Under the pieces are notes generated by a model. That model had not been told where the DNA came from. It did not search any database and saw nothing but the letters and a program-made list of their open reading frames with translations. Positions 35,046-43,735 of a stretch of 64,000 bases of DNA are shown here, piece after piece. The stretch is from Deltaproteobacteria bacterium (GTDB lineage Bacteria; Desulfobacterota; Desulfomonilia; UBA1062). Made by a program: the position numbers and the translations under genes. How positions within the stretch are numbered: position 1 is the first letter of the stretch; every line of letters begins with the position of its first letter. The DNA lies in contig JAKPPU010000145.1 in NCBI GenBank assembly GCA_029547185.1, forward strand, positions 53,100-117,099, in the 5' to 3' direction.

Positions 35046-36043
35046 ATTTCTGTACGAAATGCGTGCTGCCGGATACCTTTCCGGGCATATCGTTCGATGA
35101 AGGCGGGGTCTGCAACTACTGCAGGAACACGCCTGTCCCGGATGCAGAGGAAAAGCGGGTCCACCTCGAGAAGTTCGAGGCCCTGCTCGAGAGCAGGCGC
35201 TCGAAGCACCCCTTCGATGTGCTCCTCGCCTACAGCGGAGGCAAGGATTCGACCTATACCCTTTCCATTCTCACACGGCGCTACAAGCTCAAGGTCCTCG
35301 CCTTCGTATTCGACAACGGTTTCGTCTCGGCGCAGGCGCTGCAGAACATCAGGCACATGACGGACACCCTGGGCGCTGCCTGCATCATCTTCCGGCCGCC
35401 CTTCGAGATCATGAAGCGGGCGTTCGGTCTTGCAGCAAGCACGGACATCTACAGCCCCAAGACCCTCGACCGGGCAAGCTCCATCTGCACGACCTGCATC
35501 GGCATGGTCAAGGCCATGATCTTAAAGACCGCACTCTCATACGACATCCCTCTCGTGGCCTTCGGGTGGTCTCCGGGCCAGGCGCCTATCTCCTCTGCCA
35601 TCATGCAGACCAACCCGAGGCTCCAGCGCTTCTCCCACCGCACCATCAGGGACCCGCTCATCGAGCGCATCGGCGGCGATCTGAAGCCCTACTTCCTGAG
35701 CGATGCCGATCTCGAGGTCGATGCCTCGAAGTGGCCGGTGAACATCCATCCCCTCGCCTTCCTGGAGTACGACGAGGAGGAGATCCTCAAAGACATCGCG
35801 TCGCTGGGGTGGGTCAAGCCCCTCGATACCGATCCCAACTCGACGAACTGTCTCTTGAATGCCCTGGCGAACTATCTCCACCGGGAGCGCTTCAGGTTCC
35901 ATCCGTATGCATGGGAGATCGCGGGCATCGTCAGGTCGGGATGCATGGAGAGGTCTCTCGGTCTCTCGAAGGTCTGCGAGGAAGAAGACATGCAGATGGT
36001 GAACTACGCGGCCTCTCTCCTAGGGATTGACGTCGGACGATAG
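35042..36043 (+). CDS. PP-loop amidotransferase, N-acetyl-sugar amidotransferase (WbpG)-like
   Basis: 333 residues. An N-terminal zinc ribbon (C4-x2-C7 and GVCNYC at about 23-27) precedes the PP-loop SGGKDS at 65-70, followed by GWSPGQAP and the C-terminal NYLHRERFRFHPY. This matches the family that adenylates a carbonyl or carboxyl and adds ammonia, as in WbpG/PseA-type amidine formation on sugars. The partner that makes ammonia (HisH-like) is absent from the window. It is translationally coupled to the ligase gene and overlaps the convergent nrnA-like gene by 24 bases. Confidence 0.82.
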   Translation: MNFCTKCVLPDTFPGISFDEGGVCNYCRNTPVPDAEEKRVHLEKFEALLESRRSKHPFDVLLAYSGGKDSTYTLSILTRRYKLKVLAFVFDNGFVSAQALQNIRHMTDTLGAACIIFRPPFEIMKRAFGLAASTDIYSPKTLDRASSICTTCIGMVKAMILKTALSYDIPLVAFGWSPGQAPISSAIMQTNPRLQRFSHRTIRDPLIERIGGDLKPYFLSDADLEVDASKWPVNIHPLAFLEYDEEEILKDIASLGWVKPLDTDPNSTNCLLNALANYLHRERFRFHPYAWEIAGIVRSGCMERSLGLSKVCEEEDMQMVNYAASLLGIDVGR

Positions 36044-37090
36044 AGGCCTGATCTCAACCTTGTCCTTCGTAGGGATGAGCATGGTGGGCTCGGCGTTCTT
36101 CGGGCACACCTCTTTGAGGAACCGCTTCAGGAGAATGTCCTCAGGGTCCTTCACCTTCTTGAGGGCCTGGGCGAGATCGATCTTTCCTGCCGCATACGTC
36201 TCGTGCCCTCCCCCTTTGCCTATGCCGTGGCAGATCTTGTGGGCGAGGACGCCGGCCATATAACTCGTCTTTGTCGTCCGGATGGAGAAGATGAGCGACC
36301 CGTTGTGCCTTCCATAGCACATGCACCACTTGATTCCCTCGAGCTGAATGAGCTCGTCGGCAAATTCGCCGATCATTTCCGGCCACCCGATGAGATCGAC
36401 CCGCGACAGGATCACGTCGTCGTACACCCGTGCATTGCCGAGGACCGAGTAGAGCTTGATGTAGTACTCCCTCGACCGCTCGGGATGCTCGATCCTCGCC
36501 AGCTTCTTCTGGAGCACGAAGGGATAGAGGTAGACCGATGCCCGGATGTCCGCATCCGTCGACTGTCTGCCCAGATCCCGGGTGTCCGATTTGATGCCGT
36601 AGAACAGGGCCGTGGCGACCTCCCTGTCCTTTTCGAGGGGGAGGTTCAGGTGCCTGATGTACTGGGTGATTATGGTCGAAGTGCTCCCGATTCCCTTGCG
36701 GATATCTACGAATTCCGCCTTCTCGGATGATTTGCGCATGGGGTGATGGTCGATGACGATGGAGGGACTGGCGCCGGGAGGCAGGATCACATTGCCGGTG
36801 TGGGGCTGACAGTCGACGAGAGCCACGACCGAATAGCTGCGGACGTTGACCTCGCTCGCCGGAAGCATGTCGATGCGCAGGATTTTCACCATGGACTGGT
36901 TCTCGACCCTTCCTATGATTCCCCCGTAGGAGATGACCGGCGTGATGCCCAGGGTCTTCTTGATGATGTATTTCAGGCCGAAGGCCGAAGCGATGCTGTC
37001 AGGGTCGGGGTTCTCATGCGTCATGATGAGAATCTTGCGCTTCCCTTTCAAAGGTGCGAGTAATTTCTCCTCGATCTCTTGTTTGTTCAT
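36020..37090 (-). CDS. DHH/DHHA1 phosphoesterase (NrnA-like oligoribonuclease/pAp phosphatase)
   Basis: 356 residues. DHH-domain motifs: MTHENPDPDSIASAFGLKY, VALVDCQPH, IVIDHHPM (the DHH), GIKSDTRDLG. The C-terminal DHHA1 domain has GKGGGHETYAAGKI. NrnA degrades nanoRNA and pAp; some relatives act on cyclic dinucleotides. This protein is slightly longer than NrnA (~320), with ~35 extra residues at the C-terminus. GAGAGGA precedes the ATG. It is the last gene of the rpsP operon, directly abutting the Mut7-C gene. Confidence 0.87.
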   Translation of the reverse strand: MNKQEIEEKLLAPLKGKRKILIMTHENPDPDSIASAFGLKYIIKKTLGITPVISYGGIIGRVENQSMVKILRIDMLPASEVNVRSYSVVALVDCQPHTGNVILPPGASPSIVIDHHPMRKSSEKAEFVDIRKGIGSTSTIITQYIRHLNLPLEKDREVATALFYGIKSDTRDLGRQSTDADIRASVYLYPFVLQKKLARIEHPERSREYYIKLYSVLGNARVYDDVILSRVDLIGWPEMIGEFADELIQLEGIKWCMCYGRHNGSLIFSIRTTKTSYMAGVLAHKICHGIGKGGGHETYAAGKIDLAQALKKVKDPEDILLKRFLKEVCPKNAEPTMLIPTKDKVEIRPLSSDVNP

Positions 37091-37570
37091 TTATCCTCTC
37101 TTACCCTTGAAAATTTTCTTGAGAGACAAGGCAGCTCTAACCGGATGTGTTCCTTTCCAGTAGATCCTTGAACAGCCAGGACATCTGGCAAACTTCTCAT
37201 GGGTTGCGAAAACGTATTCAGGTACCTGATTTTTCACATCATCCGCCTTAGCACACTTCAGGGAGAGATTGCAAATACTACACCTGGAAAATGGCTGAAT
37301 TTTCTCTTCGAGATGTAAAATCCGGTCGAGCTCTGCGATCTGTTCGTTGAGGTGGTCGCTCTCTATGACGATCGATCCCGGCTTCGATGCCATGGAACGC
37401 CTCCTGGTCAGGAAGATCCTTCCGCTCGATATGGCCTTCTGTATCCTCTTTTCATCCCATTCCCTCATATATTCTGCATCGAAGCCCATAATTCTCAACC
37501 ATCTGGCAAGTCGACCGAGGTTCTGGTCACACAAAAACGCCATCGGGTGGTCTGAATGCGTCTTCGACAT
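37091..37570 (-). CDS. Mut7-C PIN-fold RNase domain protein with zinc ribbon
   Basis: 159 residues. FLCDQNLGRLARWLRIMGFDAEY is the Mut7-C signature (Asp in the PIN-like active site), with the family's RIFLTRRR strand following. The C-terminal half carries CSICN and CPGCSRIYWKGTH, a zinc ribbon. The class is predicted RNases of unknown target. AGGGAGAG precedes ATG 37570, favouring it over the internal ATG at 37543. It overlaps the end of yraN by 44 bases. Confidence 0.85.
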   Translation of the reverse strand: MSKTHSDHPMAFLCDQNLGRLARWLRIMGFDAEYMREWDEKRIQKAISSGRIFLTRRRSMASKPGSIVIESDHLNEQIAELDRILHLEEKIQPFSRCSICNLSLKCAKADDVKNQVPEYVFATHEKFARCPGCSRIYWKGTHPVRAALSLKKIFKGKRG

Positions 37571-37904
37571 GATCCACTCTCCCTTTGTGGTCGATCGCGA
37601 CCACGTCGAACCGGGCCGGAGAGCCGTTCAATCGATGCCTGCTCATGTATGCCTGAGATACCCGGATGATCCGCTGCTGCTTCCAGAACGGTATCCAGCT
37701 TAAAGGATCGCCGAAAAGGGTCCCGCTCGCCGATTTGACCTCCACGAACACGACCGTGTCGTGATCGAGCGCGATGATATCGATCTCACCCGCCCTGCCG
37801 AAATGGTAGTTCACATCAAGGACCTTGTAGCCCTTTTTCTTCAGGTATTCGCGGGCGATCTCCTCGCCGCCGGCACCCTTATCCCTGCTTGACCTGGCAC
37901 ACAC
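37527..37904 (-). CDS. yraN: YraN/UPF0102 family nuclease-like protein
   Basis: 125 residues. GEEIAREYLKKKGYKVLDVNYHFGRAGEIDIIALD and VVFVEVKSA show the PD-(D/E)xK pattern (E-x-D ... E-x-K) of the predicted endonuclease family UPF0102. Start is GTG 37904, with AGGAG 11 bases upstream, within the end of rnhB (26-base overlap). In many bacteria yraN follows rnhB, as here. Biochemical role is unsettled; Holliday-junction or recombination functions have been proposed. Confidence 0.92.
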   Translation of the reverse strand: MCARSSRDKGAGGEEIAREYLKKKGYKVLDVNYHFGRAGEIDIIALDHDTVVFVEVKSASGTLFGDPLSWIPFWKQQRIIRVSQAYMSRHRLNGSPARFDVVAIDHKGRVDHVEDAFRPPDGVFV

Positions 37905-38484
37905 CTTTGAAGCTTCTCCTGTGGATAGGACATACGCCTAAGGATCGGATAGCCTCGAAATGGGCCTTTGTCGGATATCCCTTGTGCTGTGCGAACCCAT
38001 ATCCGGGGTAGAGGAGGTCCATCTCTTCCATATGCCTGTCCCGGATTACCTTTGCCACGATGCTTGCTGCCGAGATGGAAGGCTCGTGCTCATCCCCGCG
38101 GACGACCGGAACGCATGGGCAGGGAAGCTCCGGGACGGCGTTTCCGTCGACAATGGCGAACCGGGGCTCCAAACCGAGACCCAGAACCGCCTCCCGCATT
38201 GCCAGGAGCGTTGCCTGAAGGATGTTGATCTCATCGATGGTCCTTGCATCGACCGACGAGAACGCAACATGGACCCGATCCGATGCCGTGAGCTGCTCGA
38301 ATATATCATCTCTCTGTGCCGGGGACAACTGCTTCGAGTCCCTGACGACGAGCCTGAGCTCATGGCGGGGGTCCATGATCACTGCAGCGGCGTAGACCGG
38401 TCCTGCCAGCGGACCTCTCCCGGCTTCGTCCACGCCGCATAACGGCCAGTAACCCTTTGAAATGAGGGATTCCTCAAGGGCCAT
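37879..38484 (-). CDS. rnhB: Ribonuclease HII
   Basis: 201 residues. Cuts RNA in RNA-DNA hybrids and single embedded ribonucleotides. CGVDEAGRGPLAGPVYAAAV holds the catalytic Asp19-Glu20; further acidic residues are in ILQATLLAMREAV (region), AIVDGNA and SAASIVAKVIRD. Start ATG 38484 is one base after the rplS stop, so coupled. Standard neighbour of rplS. Confidence 0.96.
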   Translation of the reverse strand: MALEESLISKGYWPLCGVDEAGRGPLAGPVYAAAVIMDPRHELRLVVRDSKQLSPAQRDDIFEQLTASDRVHVAFSSVDARTIDEINILQATLLAMREAVLGLGLEPRFAIVDGNAVPELPCPCVPVVRGDEHEPSISAASIVAKVIRDRHMEEMDLLYPGYGFAQHKGYPTKAHFEAIRSLGVCPIHRRSFKGVCQVKQG

Positions 38485-38485
38485 A

Positions 38486-38830
38486 CTAGCTGCGGATTTC
38501 TTTTAGACGTGCTGCCTTGCCTTTCTTTGCGCGCAGGTAATAGAGCTTGGCCCTTCTGATCTTCGAGTGGCTCACCACATCGACCTTTTCGACGACCGGT
38601 GAATGCAGGGGGAAGACCCTCTCCACACCGACGGCATACGACTGTTTCCGCACCGTTATGGATTCCCGGTTGTTTCCCCTGCGCCGGGCAATGACCACAC
38701 CCTCGAAAACCTGGGTTCTCTCGCGTGATCCTTCTACGATCTTCGTGGAGACTCGAACCTTGTCTCCGATCCTTATCTCAGGCAGATCACTTTTCATCTG
38801 CGCCTTTTCGAACTTTTCGACGGTATTCAT
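38486..38830 (-). CDS. rplS: 50S ribosomal protein L19
   Basis: 114 residues from ATG 38830. [29 protein letters not shown] and [18 protein letters not shown] are L19 motifs, with the basic tail [21 protein letters not shown] 156-base upstream extension in frame lies inside the methyltransferase gene and is excluded. It is two bases downstream of that gene and upstream of rnhB. Confidence 0.97.
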   Translation of the reverse strand: MNTVEKFEKAQMKSDLPEIRIGDKVRVSTKIVEGSRERTQVFEGVVIARRRGNNRESITVRKQSYAVGVERVFPLHSPVVEKVDVVSHSKIRRAKLYYLRAKKGKAARLKEIRS

Positions 38831-38832
38831 GA

Positions 38833-39360
38833 CTACCTCCCTACAATCCTGTCTATTGCTATCGATGCGGCAGAGCGGACCGAAAGATGGTTGAACCCGG
38901 TCCCAGCCTCTATGGGCTCGATCACGGCGTCGAGGCCTCCAAGCATCCCGGGGGCTATTCCCCAGCCGGTCCCGAACAGCAGGCACAGATCCCGCTCGGA
39001 CGCAAGCCTCCTCGCTTCTGTCCAGGAAAGCGATCCCTGAAGTTTCGTCGCCGAAGTTCCCACCATATACGCACCTGTCTGCCGTTTAATATCCTCGATA
39101 TCCTTTACCAGTCTCACGATCTCGAAAGCCCGTTTGCGTATCGGATTGTACCCGCTCCCGTATCCGATGAGCCAGTGATCCATGATCCTCCTTGCAAACG
39201 CCAACTGAGCATCATTCGGATGAACGATATAGAGCGTATTTATACCATATGTCAAGCATACTCTTGCGAGATCGTGCAAATCCAGGTTGGTGATCGAGGT
39301 CGTTATCTCCTCACCGTTCTTGTCCAGGCACGGCCAGTGGAGGAGTCCAACATATAACAT
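38833..39360 (-). CDS. SPOUT-family RNA methyltransferase
   Basis: 175 residues. Starts [33 protein letters not shown]; contains [13 protein letters not shown], a knot-forming SAM-binding loop, and ends [18 protein letters not shown], like the SPOUT/TrmH knot (N-H-L-S-V-R-S-A). It is found between trmD and rplS in deltaproteobacteria and relatives. The RNA target is not known to me. ATG 39360 directly follows the trmD stop, and rplS starts 2 bases after its own stop. Confidence 0.82.
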   Translation of the reverse strand: MLYVGLLHWPCLDKNGEEITTSITNLDLHDLARVCLTYGINTLYIVHPNDAQLAFARRIMDHWLIGYGSGYNPIRKRAFEIVRLVKDIEDIKRQTGAYMVGTSATKLQGSLSWTEARRLASERDLCLLFGTGWGIAPGMLGGLDAVIEPIEAGTGFNHLSVRSAASIAIDRIVGR

Positions 39361-40071
39361 CTATCCGTCCTCACCCTCGCTGCGGCAAGTCTTCCCTTGG
39401 GAAAACCCGCCCAGGAGGTCGGGCCTCGTCTCCTCGGTCTTCTTCCTCGCCATCATCTTCCGCCATGCCTCGATCTGCTCATGGTTGCCCGAGAGGAGCA
39501 CATCGGGCACGGCAAGGCCGCGGAATTCCCGTGGCTTTGTATAGTGGGGATACTCGAGGATGCCTTCGTAATGGGAATCGCCGCTTATGGTCGTGTCACG
39601 GCCCAGGACTCCGGGGATGAGACGGGCGACCGCATCGACGATCACCATTGCCGGCAGCTCGCCCCCGGTGAGGACATAGTCGCCGATGGAGAGCTCCTCG
39701 TCCACGAAGAGCTCGCTCACCCTCTCGTCGACCCCTTCATAGTGGCCGCAGATGATCGTCAGCGTATCGAAGGCGCTCAGCCGTGCGGCGTCCGTGTGCC
39801 TGAAGAGTCTTCCCCGAGGGGTCGTGAGAACGACATGCCCTTTGTCCGGAAGGTCTTCGAGCGCCCGGGCAATGGGCTCCGGCTTGAGGATCATCCCTCC
39901 TCCGCCTCCGTACGGGGTGTCGTCCACCACCCGGTGTTTACCTATGCCGTATGGCCGCAGATGGATAATCCTCACCTCGATGAGTCCTCTCCGGATCGCC
40001 CGGTGGAGAATGCTCTCGGCGAATATTCCCTGGAACATGTCAGGAAAGAGGGTGATGATATTTATATCCAT
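39361..40071 (-). CDS. trmD: tRNA (guanine-N1)-methyltransferase
   Basis: 236 residues. Makes m1G37 in tRNA. MDINIITLFPDMFQGIF, DDTPYGGGGGMILKPEP, LTTPRGRLF, IICGHYEGVDERV, and SIGDYVLTGGELPAMVIVDAVARLIPGVLG are the TrmD knot and catalytic motifs. The C-terminal domain is the usual helical one. Located between rimM (19-base gap) and the second SPOUT gene. Confidence 0.97.
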   Translation of the reverse strand: MDINIITLFPDMFQGIFAESILHRAIRRGLIEVRIIHLRPYGIGKHRVVDDTPYGGGGGMILKPEPIARALEDLPDKGHVVLTTPRGRLFRHTDAARLSAFDTLTIICGHYEGVDERVSELFVDEELSIGDYVLTGGELPAMVIVDAVARLIPGVLGRDTTISGDSHYEGILEYPHYTKPREFRGLAVPDVLLSGNHEQIEAWRKMMARKKTEETRPDLLGGFSQGKTCRSEGEDG

Positions 40072-40090
40072 GGGGGGTCGTCCGGTCTTT

Positions 40091-40597
40091 TCAGTCGAGG
40101 ATGTCTTCGAGCAGCTCTGCGTCGATCACGATGATCTTCTTCTCGAGGGATACCTCCCTGATGACATCGGTGGTTGCAGGAATGTAGTACTGCTTCACCG
40201 GGTCCACCACGTAGACGTCGTTGCTTCCCGTCGAAAAGATCTTCACGACCTTGCCCAGCTCCTTTCCCTGCGTATCCACCACTCTCATGCCGATGAGGTC
40301 GTGCCAGTAATACTCGCCTTGCGCGAGGGGCTCGAGCTGCTCCCTACTTATGTAGAGGGACTCACCCTTGACGGCCTCGACCTGGTCGATATCGGTGATG
40401 CCCTCGAGGCTTATGAGATACCTTCCTTTACGTTGGGACAGACTGAGAACCTTTCGAGGTTCTCCCTTCTTGCCTATTCGGAGGTGGGAATAATGACGGA
40501 ACCGTTCGAACGAGTCCCCGTACGGGGTGATCCACATCGTTCCTTTGAGGCCTTTGGGGCCTGTTATCTTGGCGATCTCAATGAGATCATGTTCCAT
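40091..40597 (-). CDS. rimM: 16S rRNA maturation factor RimM
   Basis: 168 residues. ATG 40597 directly follows the khpA stop. Two-domain architecture: the N-terminal RimM barrel (IAKITGPKGLKGTMWITPYGDSFERF) and the PRC-barrel (YYWHDLIGMRVVDTQGKELGKVVKIFSTGSNDVYVV). Assists 30S head assembly together with S19. Same-operon trmD follows. Confidence 0.95.
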   Translation of the reverse strand: MEHDLIEIAKITGPKGLKGTMWITPYGDSFERFRHYSHLRIGKKGEPRKVLSLSQRKGRYLISLEGITDIDQVEAVKGESLYISREQLEPLAQGEYYWHDLIGMRVVDTQGKELGKVVKIFSTGSNDVYVVDPVKQYYIPATTDVIREVSLEKKIIVIDAELLEDILD

Positions 40598-40831
40598 TTA
40601 CTCGATGATTTCCAGCACAGCCCTCTTTTTTATCTTCGTCGACGCAGCAGTAAGAAGGGTTCTCATTGCCCGGGCCGTTCTTCCCTCTTTCCCGATCACC
40701 TTTCCCAGGTCGGACTTTGCCACCCTGAGCTCGATCACGGAAGTCACCTCACCCTCAACCTCTGATACGGAAACCTCTTCGGGATTATCTACCAGGGCCT
40801 TGGCAATGTATTCGATTAGCTCTCTCATCAT
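40598..40831 (-). CDS. khpA: KH-domain RNA-binding protein KhpA
   Basis: 77 residues. A single KH domain with the GxxG loop in [23 protein letters not shown]. It binds RNA, in some bacteria as a dimer with KhpB (Jag). GTGAGGG lies upstream; the start could be either of two adjacent ATGs. Typical position between rpsP and rimM. Confidence 0.95.
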   Translation of the reverse strand: MMRELIEYIAKALVDNPEEVSVSEVEGEVTSVIELRVAKSDLGKVIGKEGRTARAMRTLLTAASTKIKKRAVLEIIE

Positions 40832-40875
40832 ATACCCTCACCACGCAATTATTTTATATCAAATCTCGTACGAAC

Positions 40876-41121
40876 CTAGAGAGAATAGCCTTTTTCTTTA
40901 ATGAGCTTGCGTACTGCCGGAGTGAGCTGGCCGCCTTTCTGCGTCCATTCCTTGATCCTCTCGATGTCCAGGGTGATGCTTTCGGGTCTGGTCTTCGGAT
41001 CGAAATGGCCCACGATTGCCAGGAATCTTCCATCTCGCTTACATCTCGAATCAGCTACCACCACGCGGTAGAATGGTTTCTTCTTGGCGCCTCCGCGAGT
41101 CAACCTGATACTTACAGCCAT
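40876..41121 (-). CDS. rpsP: 30S ribosomal protein S16
   Basis: 81 residues from ATG 41121 (MAVSIRLTRGGAKKKPFYRVVVADSR), with GGGGGAAAT upstream; an ATG 39 bases earlier gives a non-family extension. First gene of the ten-gene operon running to 36020. The promoter is at 41162-41189. Confidence 0.97.
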   Translation of the reverse strand: MAVSIRLTRGGAKKKPFYRVVVADSRCKRDGRFLAIVGHFDPKTRPESITLDIERIKEWTQKGGQLTPAVRKLIKEKGYSL

Positions 41122-41161
41122 CCGTCTTATTTCCCCCTTACAAGTGTATTGGTTGTCCACA

Positions 41162-41189
41162 CTTATATTACAAGCTTAAACCTTGTCAA
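41162..41189 (-). promoter_or_regulatory. Sigma-70 promoter of the rpsP operon
   Basis: On the minus strand: TTGACA (41189-41184), 16-base spacer, TATAAG (41167-41162). Predicted start near 41155, giving a ~34-base leader to rpsP. Confidence 0.6.
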
Positions 41190-41347
41190 GACAATTATCC
41201 CCGCAATATACCGGGTTAAAGACGAGAACTTAAGCGGTTTTTCCCACCGCTGCCCCCCTTCGGTTTGACACGTGAGCGGAGCGTATGCTACATACTCTCT
41301 GTCCGTTGTTGTTTGTATCTATTCTAGGATGAAATATCGAGGTTTTC

Positions 41348-42604
41348 ATGGAATGTGAGGATGACCGGAAGGCAAGGATCTTTACCCTCTTCTCGCGCCA
41401 TGTCTCCAGCGGCAAGGCCGACTTCTTCAGGAGCGTGGGCATCGACTTCGTCTTCGGCAAGAGACAGGGGCCCTTCGTATGGGATGCGACCGGCTCGAAG
41501 AGGCTCATCAACTGCCACTGCAACGGAGGCGTCTTCAACCTCGGCCATGCGAATCCGAAGATCATTGCGGTCCTCAAAGAGAGCCTCGAGAGGCTCGACA
41601 TCGGAAACCACCACCTCGTGAGCGAACAGCGGGCCCTCCTCGCTCACAGGCTCTCCGAGCTCACCCCGGGCGACATCTCCTGCACGGTGTTCGGCGTGGG
41701 CGGGGGCGAGGCTATCGATCTCGCCATAAAGCTCGCACGGGGGTACACGGGCAGATCGAAGATCATCTCCGCCAAGGGCGGATACCACGGCCATACAGGC
41801 CTCGCCCTTGCTACGGGCGACGAGCAGTATCGAATACCCTTCGGAGAGCAGCCGCCCGGGTTCGTGCAGGTCCCGTTCAACGACCTCCCCTGCCTTGCTG
41901 AGGAGATCGATGAAAATACGGCAGCCGTGATCTTCGAGACCATCCCCGCCACCTCGGGCATGCCCCTTCCGGACAGGGATTTCTATGCCGGCGTAAAGAA
42001 AGAGTGCGAAGAAAAAGGCGCCCTGCTCATCATGGATGAGGTCCAGACCGGTCTCGGAAGGACGGGCAGGCTCTGGGGCATCGAGCACTTCGACGTGGTG
42101 CCGGACATCATGGTGATCGGGAAAGGCCTCTCCGGCGGCATCTACCCCATAACCGCCACCTGCTTTAAGCCTGAACTCGAAACATTCTTCCACGAGCGTC
42201 CGTTCATCCATGTCTCGACCTTCGGCGGGGCCGAGGTGGGGTGCCCGGTCGCCCTGGCCGTGCTCGACGAGTCGTCTGCACCCGAATTCCTCTCCCACGT
42301 GCAGAGCCTGGCCCGGATCTTCCATGACGGCTTCAAAGGATTGAAGGAAAAGCACCCGGAGATCCTCGTGGGTTTGCGGCAGCTTGGCCTCATGATGGGG
42401 ATCGAGATGGTGAACGATTCCTGCGGCCCGGTCATGTCGAGGGCGTGCTACGACAACGGCATTTTGAGCGTTTACGCCAACAACAACCCGAGGGTGAGCC
42501 AGCTCCTCCCGCCGCTCATCATCGACGAGGCACTCGCCGGCGAGATCATCGAGCGGGTCGACAAGTCGCTCGATGAGACAAAGAGATTCCTCGGGTTGGC
42601 CTGA
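41348..42604 (+). CDS. Class III aminotransferase (PLP-dependent), substrate unknown
   Basis: 418 residues. Fold-type I, class III: GGGEAIDLAIKLARGYTGRSKIISAKGGYHGHTG (PLP phosphate region), LLIMDEVQTGLGRTGRLWG (Asp contacting the PLP nitrogen), IMVIGKGLSGGIYP (PLP Lys) and FIHVSTFGGAEVGCPVALAVL. It resembles acetylornithine/putrescine aminotransferases and glutamate-1-semialdehyde mutases but no precise substrate can be assigned. The start has only a weak upstream ribosome-binding site. The next gene follows after 8 bases, so the pair is an operon. Confidence 0.87.
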   Translation: MECEDDRKARIFTLFSRHVSSGKADFFRSVGIDFVFGKRQGPFVWDATGSKRLINCHCNGGVFNLGHANPKIIAVLKESLERLDIGNHHLVSEQRALLAHRLSELTPGDISCTVFGVGGGEAIDLAIKLARGYTGRSKIISAKGGYHGHTGLALATGDEQYRIPFGEQPPGFVQVPFNDLPCLAEEIDENTAAVIFETIPATSGMPLPDRDFYAGVKKECEEKGALLIMDEVQTGLGRTGRLWGIEHFDVVPDIMVIGKGLSGGIYPITATCFKPELETFFHERPFIHVSTFGGAEVGCPVALAVLDESSAPEFLSHVQSLARIFHDGFKGLKEKHPEILVGLRQLGLMMGIEMVNDSCGPVMSRACYDNGILSVYANNNPRVSQLLPPLIIDEALAGEIIERVDKSLDETKRFLGLA

Positions 42605-42612
42605 AAGAGAAT

Positions 42613-43593
42613 ATGAGCGTGGATGCACATACGATCAGCAGCGAGCTCCTCGAACGGTTCGAAAAGGGAATCGATCTCATGAACCCTCACGAGAGCACGA
42701 TCCCTGCACGCATCATCGGGTATGGGGAGATAAGCACCATCTTCGAGATCCTCGAGCCGTCCCTCCGCGGGCTCGCATTCAAGAGGCTCCCCATCTTCAG
42801 AACGGAAGAAGAGATACGATCATACGAACATCTGTTCCACGAGTACAACCGGATCATTGAAAAGGACATCGGCATCAGCGTGCCCTGGTGCTCATCCGTG
42901 AAGATAGACCCCGGATACGGCAACCAGGTGATCTACTGCATCCAGGAAAAGCTCATCGAAGGCTCCATATGCAACCAGCTCCTCCACAGGTTCAATCTCG
43001 ACTCGAACATCCTGCTCCTGCAGGCGGTCCTCAGGGAGATGAAGAAGGTCCACGACTTCAATGCCTCCCAGAGGAGGATGGAGCTGGCCCTCGATGCCCA
43101 GATCTCGAACTGGGCGCTCCGGTGCGAAACGCTTCCGGACAGGCTGACCGAGGGGAGCATTCCCCTCGTCTACATCGATACGAGCACGCCCCTCATGAGG
43201 ATCGACGGCAGGGAGCAGCTCGATACGGAGCTCTTTTTGCGGAGCGCGCCGTCCTTCCTCGTCTGGCTCATCAAGCTCTTCTTTCTCAAGGGCGTGGTCA
43301 CGAGGTACTATGACCCTCATCTCGCGGTGGTGGACCTCATTGCAAATCTCTACAAGGAGCAGCGGGACGATCTCGTCGAGCCCTTCATCGCCGAATCGAA
43401 CAGATTCCTGGCGGCCGAGCTTACCCATATGAACATCGAGCCCATAACCCTCAAGGAGGTCAGGTCATACTATCGGGAGGATGCATTCATCTGGCGTCTG
43501 TACCTGGGATTGAGGAAATTCGACCGGTTCCTCCACAGAAACGTCATGAAGAAGCCGTATATGTACATCCTCCCGGGCAAAATCAAGCGCTGA
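42613..43593 (+). CDS. Kinase-fold (phosphotransferase-like) protein, unknown substrate
   Basis: 326 residues, no membrane segment. I do not recognise a named family. The order of motifs suggests a kinase/aminoglycoside-phosphotransferase fold: an N-terminal lobe with FEILEPSLRGLAFKRL (Lys in a beta strand), a YCIQEKLIEGSI hinge-like strand, a catalytic-loop-like LDAQISNW (Asp with Asn five residues on, about residues 157-162), and a D-x-S/T motif YIDTSTPLMR about 25 residues later where kinases carry DFG. Downstream of an aminotransferase by 8 bases, it could phosphorylate that enzyme's substrate or product. Assignment by motif order only. Confidence 0.55.
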   Translation: MSVDAHTISSELLERFEKGIDLMNPHESTIPARIIGYGEISTIFEILEPSLRGLAFKRLPIFRTEEEIRSYEHLFHEYNRIIEKDIGISVPWCSSVKIDPGYGNQVIYCIQEKLIEGSICNQLLHRFNLDSNILLLQAVLREMKKVHDFNASQRRMELALDAQISNWALRCETLPDRLTEGSIPLVYIDTSTPLMRIDGREQLDTELFLRSAPSFLVWLIKLFFLKGVVTRYYDPHLAVVDLIANLYKEQRDDLVEPFIAESNRFLAAELTHMNIEPITLKEVRSYYREDAFIWRLYLGLRKFDRFLHRNVMKKPYMYILPGKIKR

Positions 43594-43735
43594 GGATCGC
43601 TGCACGTTCACTGCCTTTGAACCTCGTGAAGGCTGTCTCTCACGATCTTTGCCGGGAAATTCCTCATCGTGGAAAAAGATTGCGTGATTAGGCCCGGTTA
43701 TGGTAGGGTATCCGGGAGAGACACCTTAGGCACCT

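Noticed and set aside
41324..42628. A 434-residue open frame antisense to the class III aminotransferase
   Set aside because: Codon-bias shadow; the aminotransferase has all family motifs.
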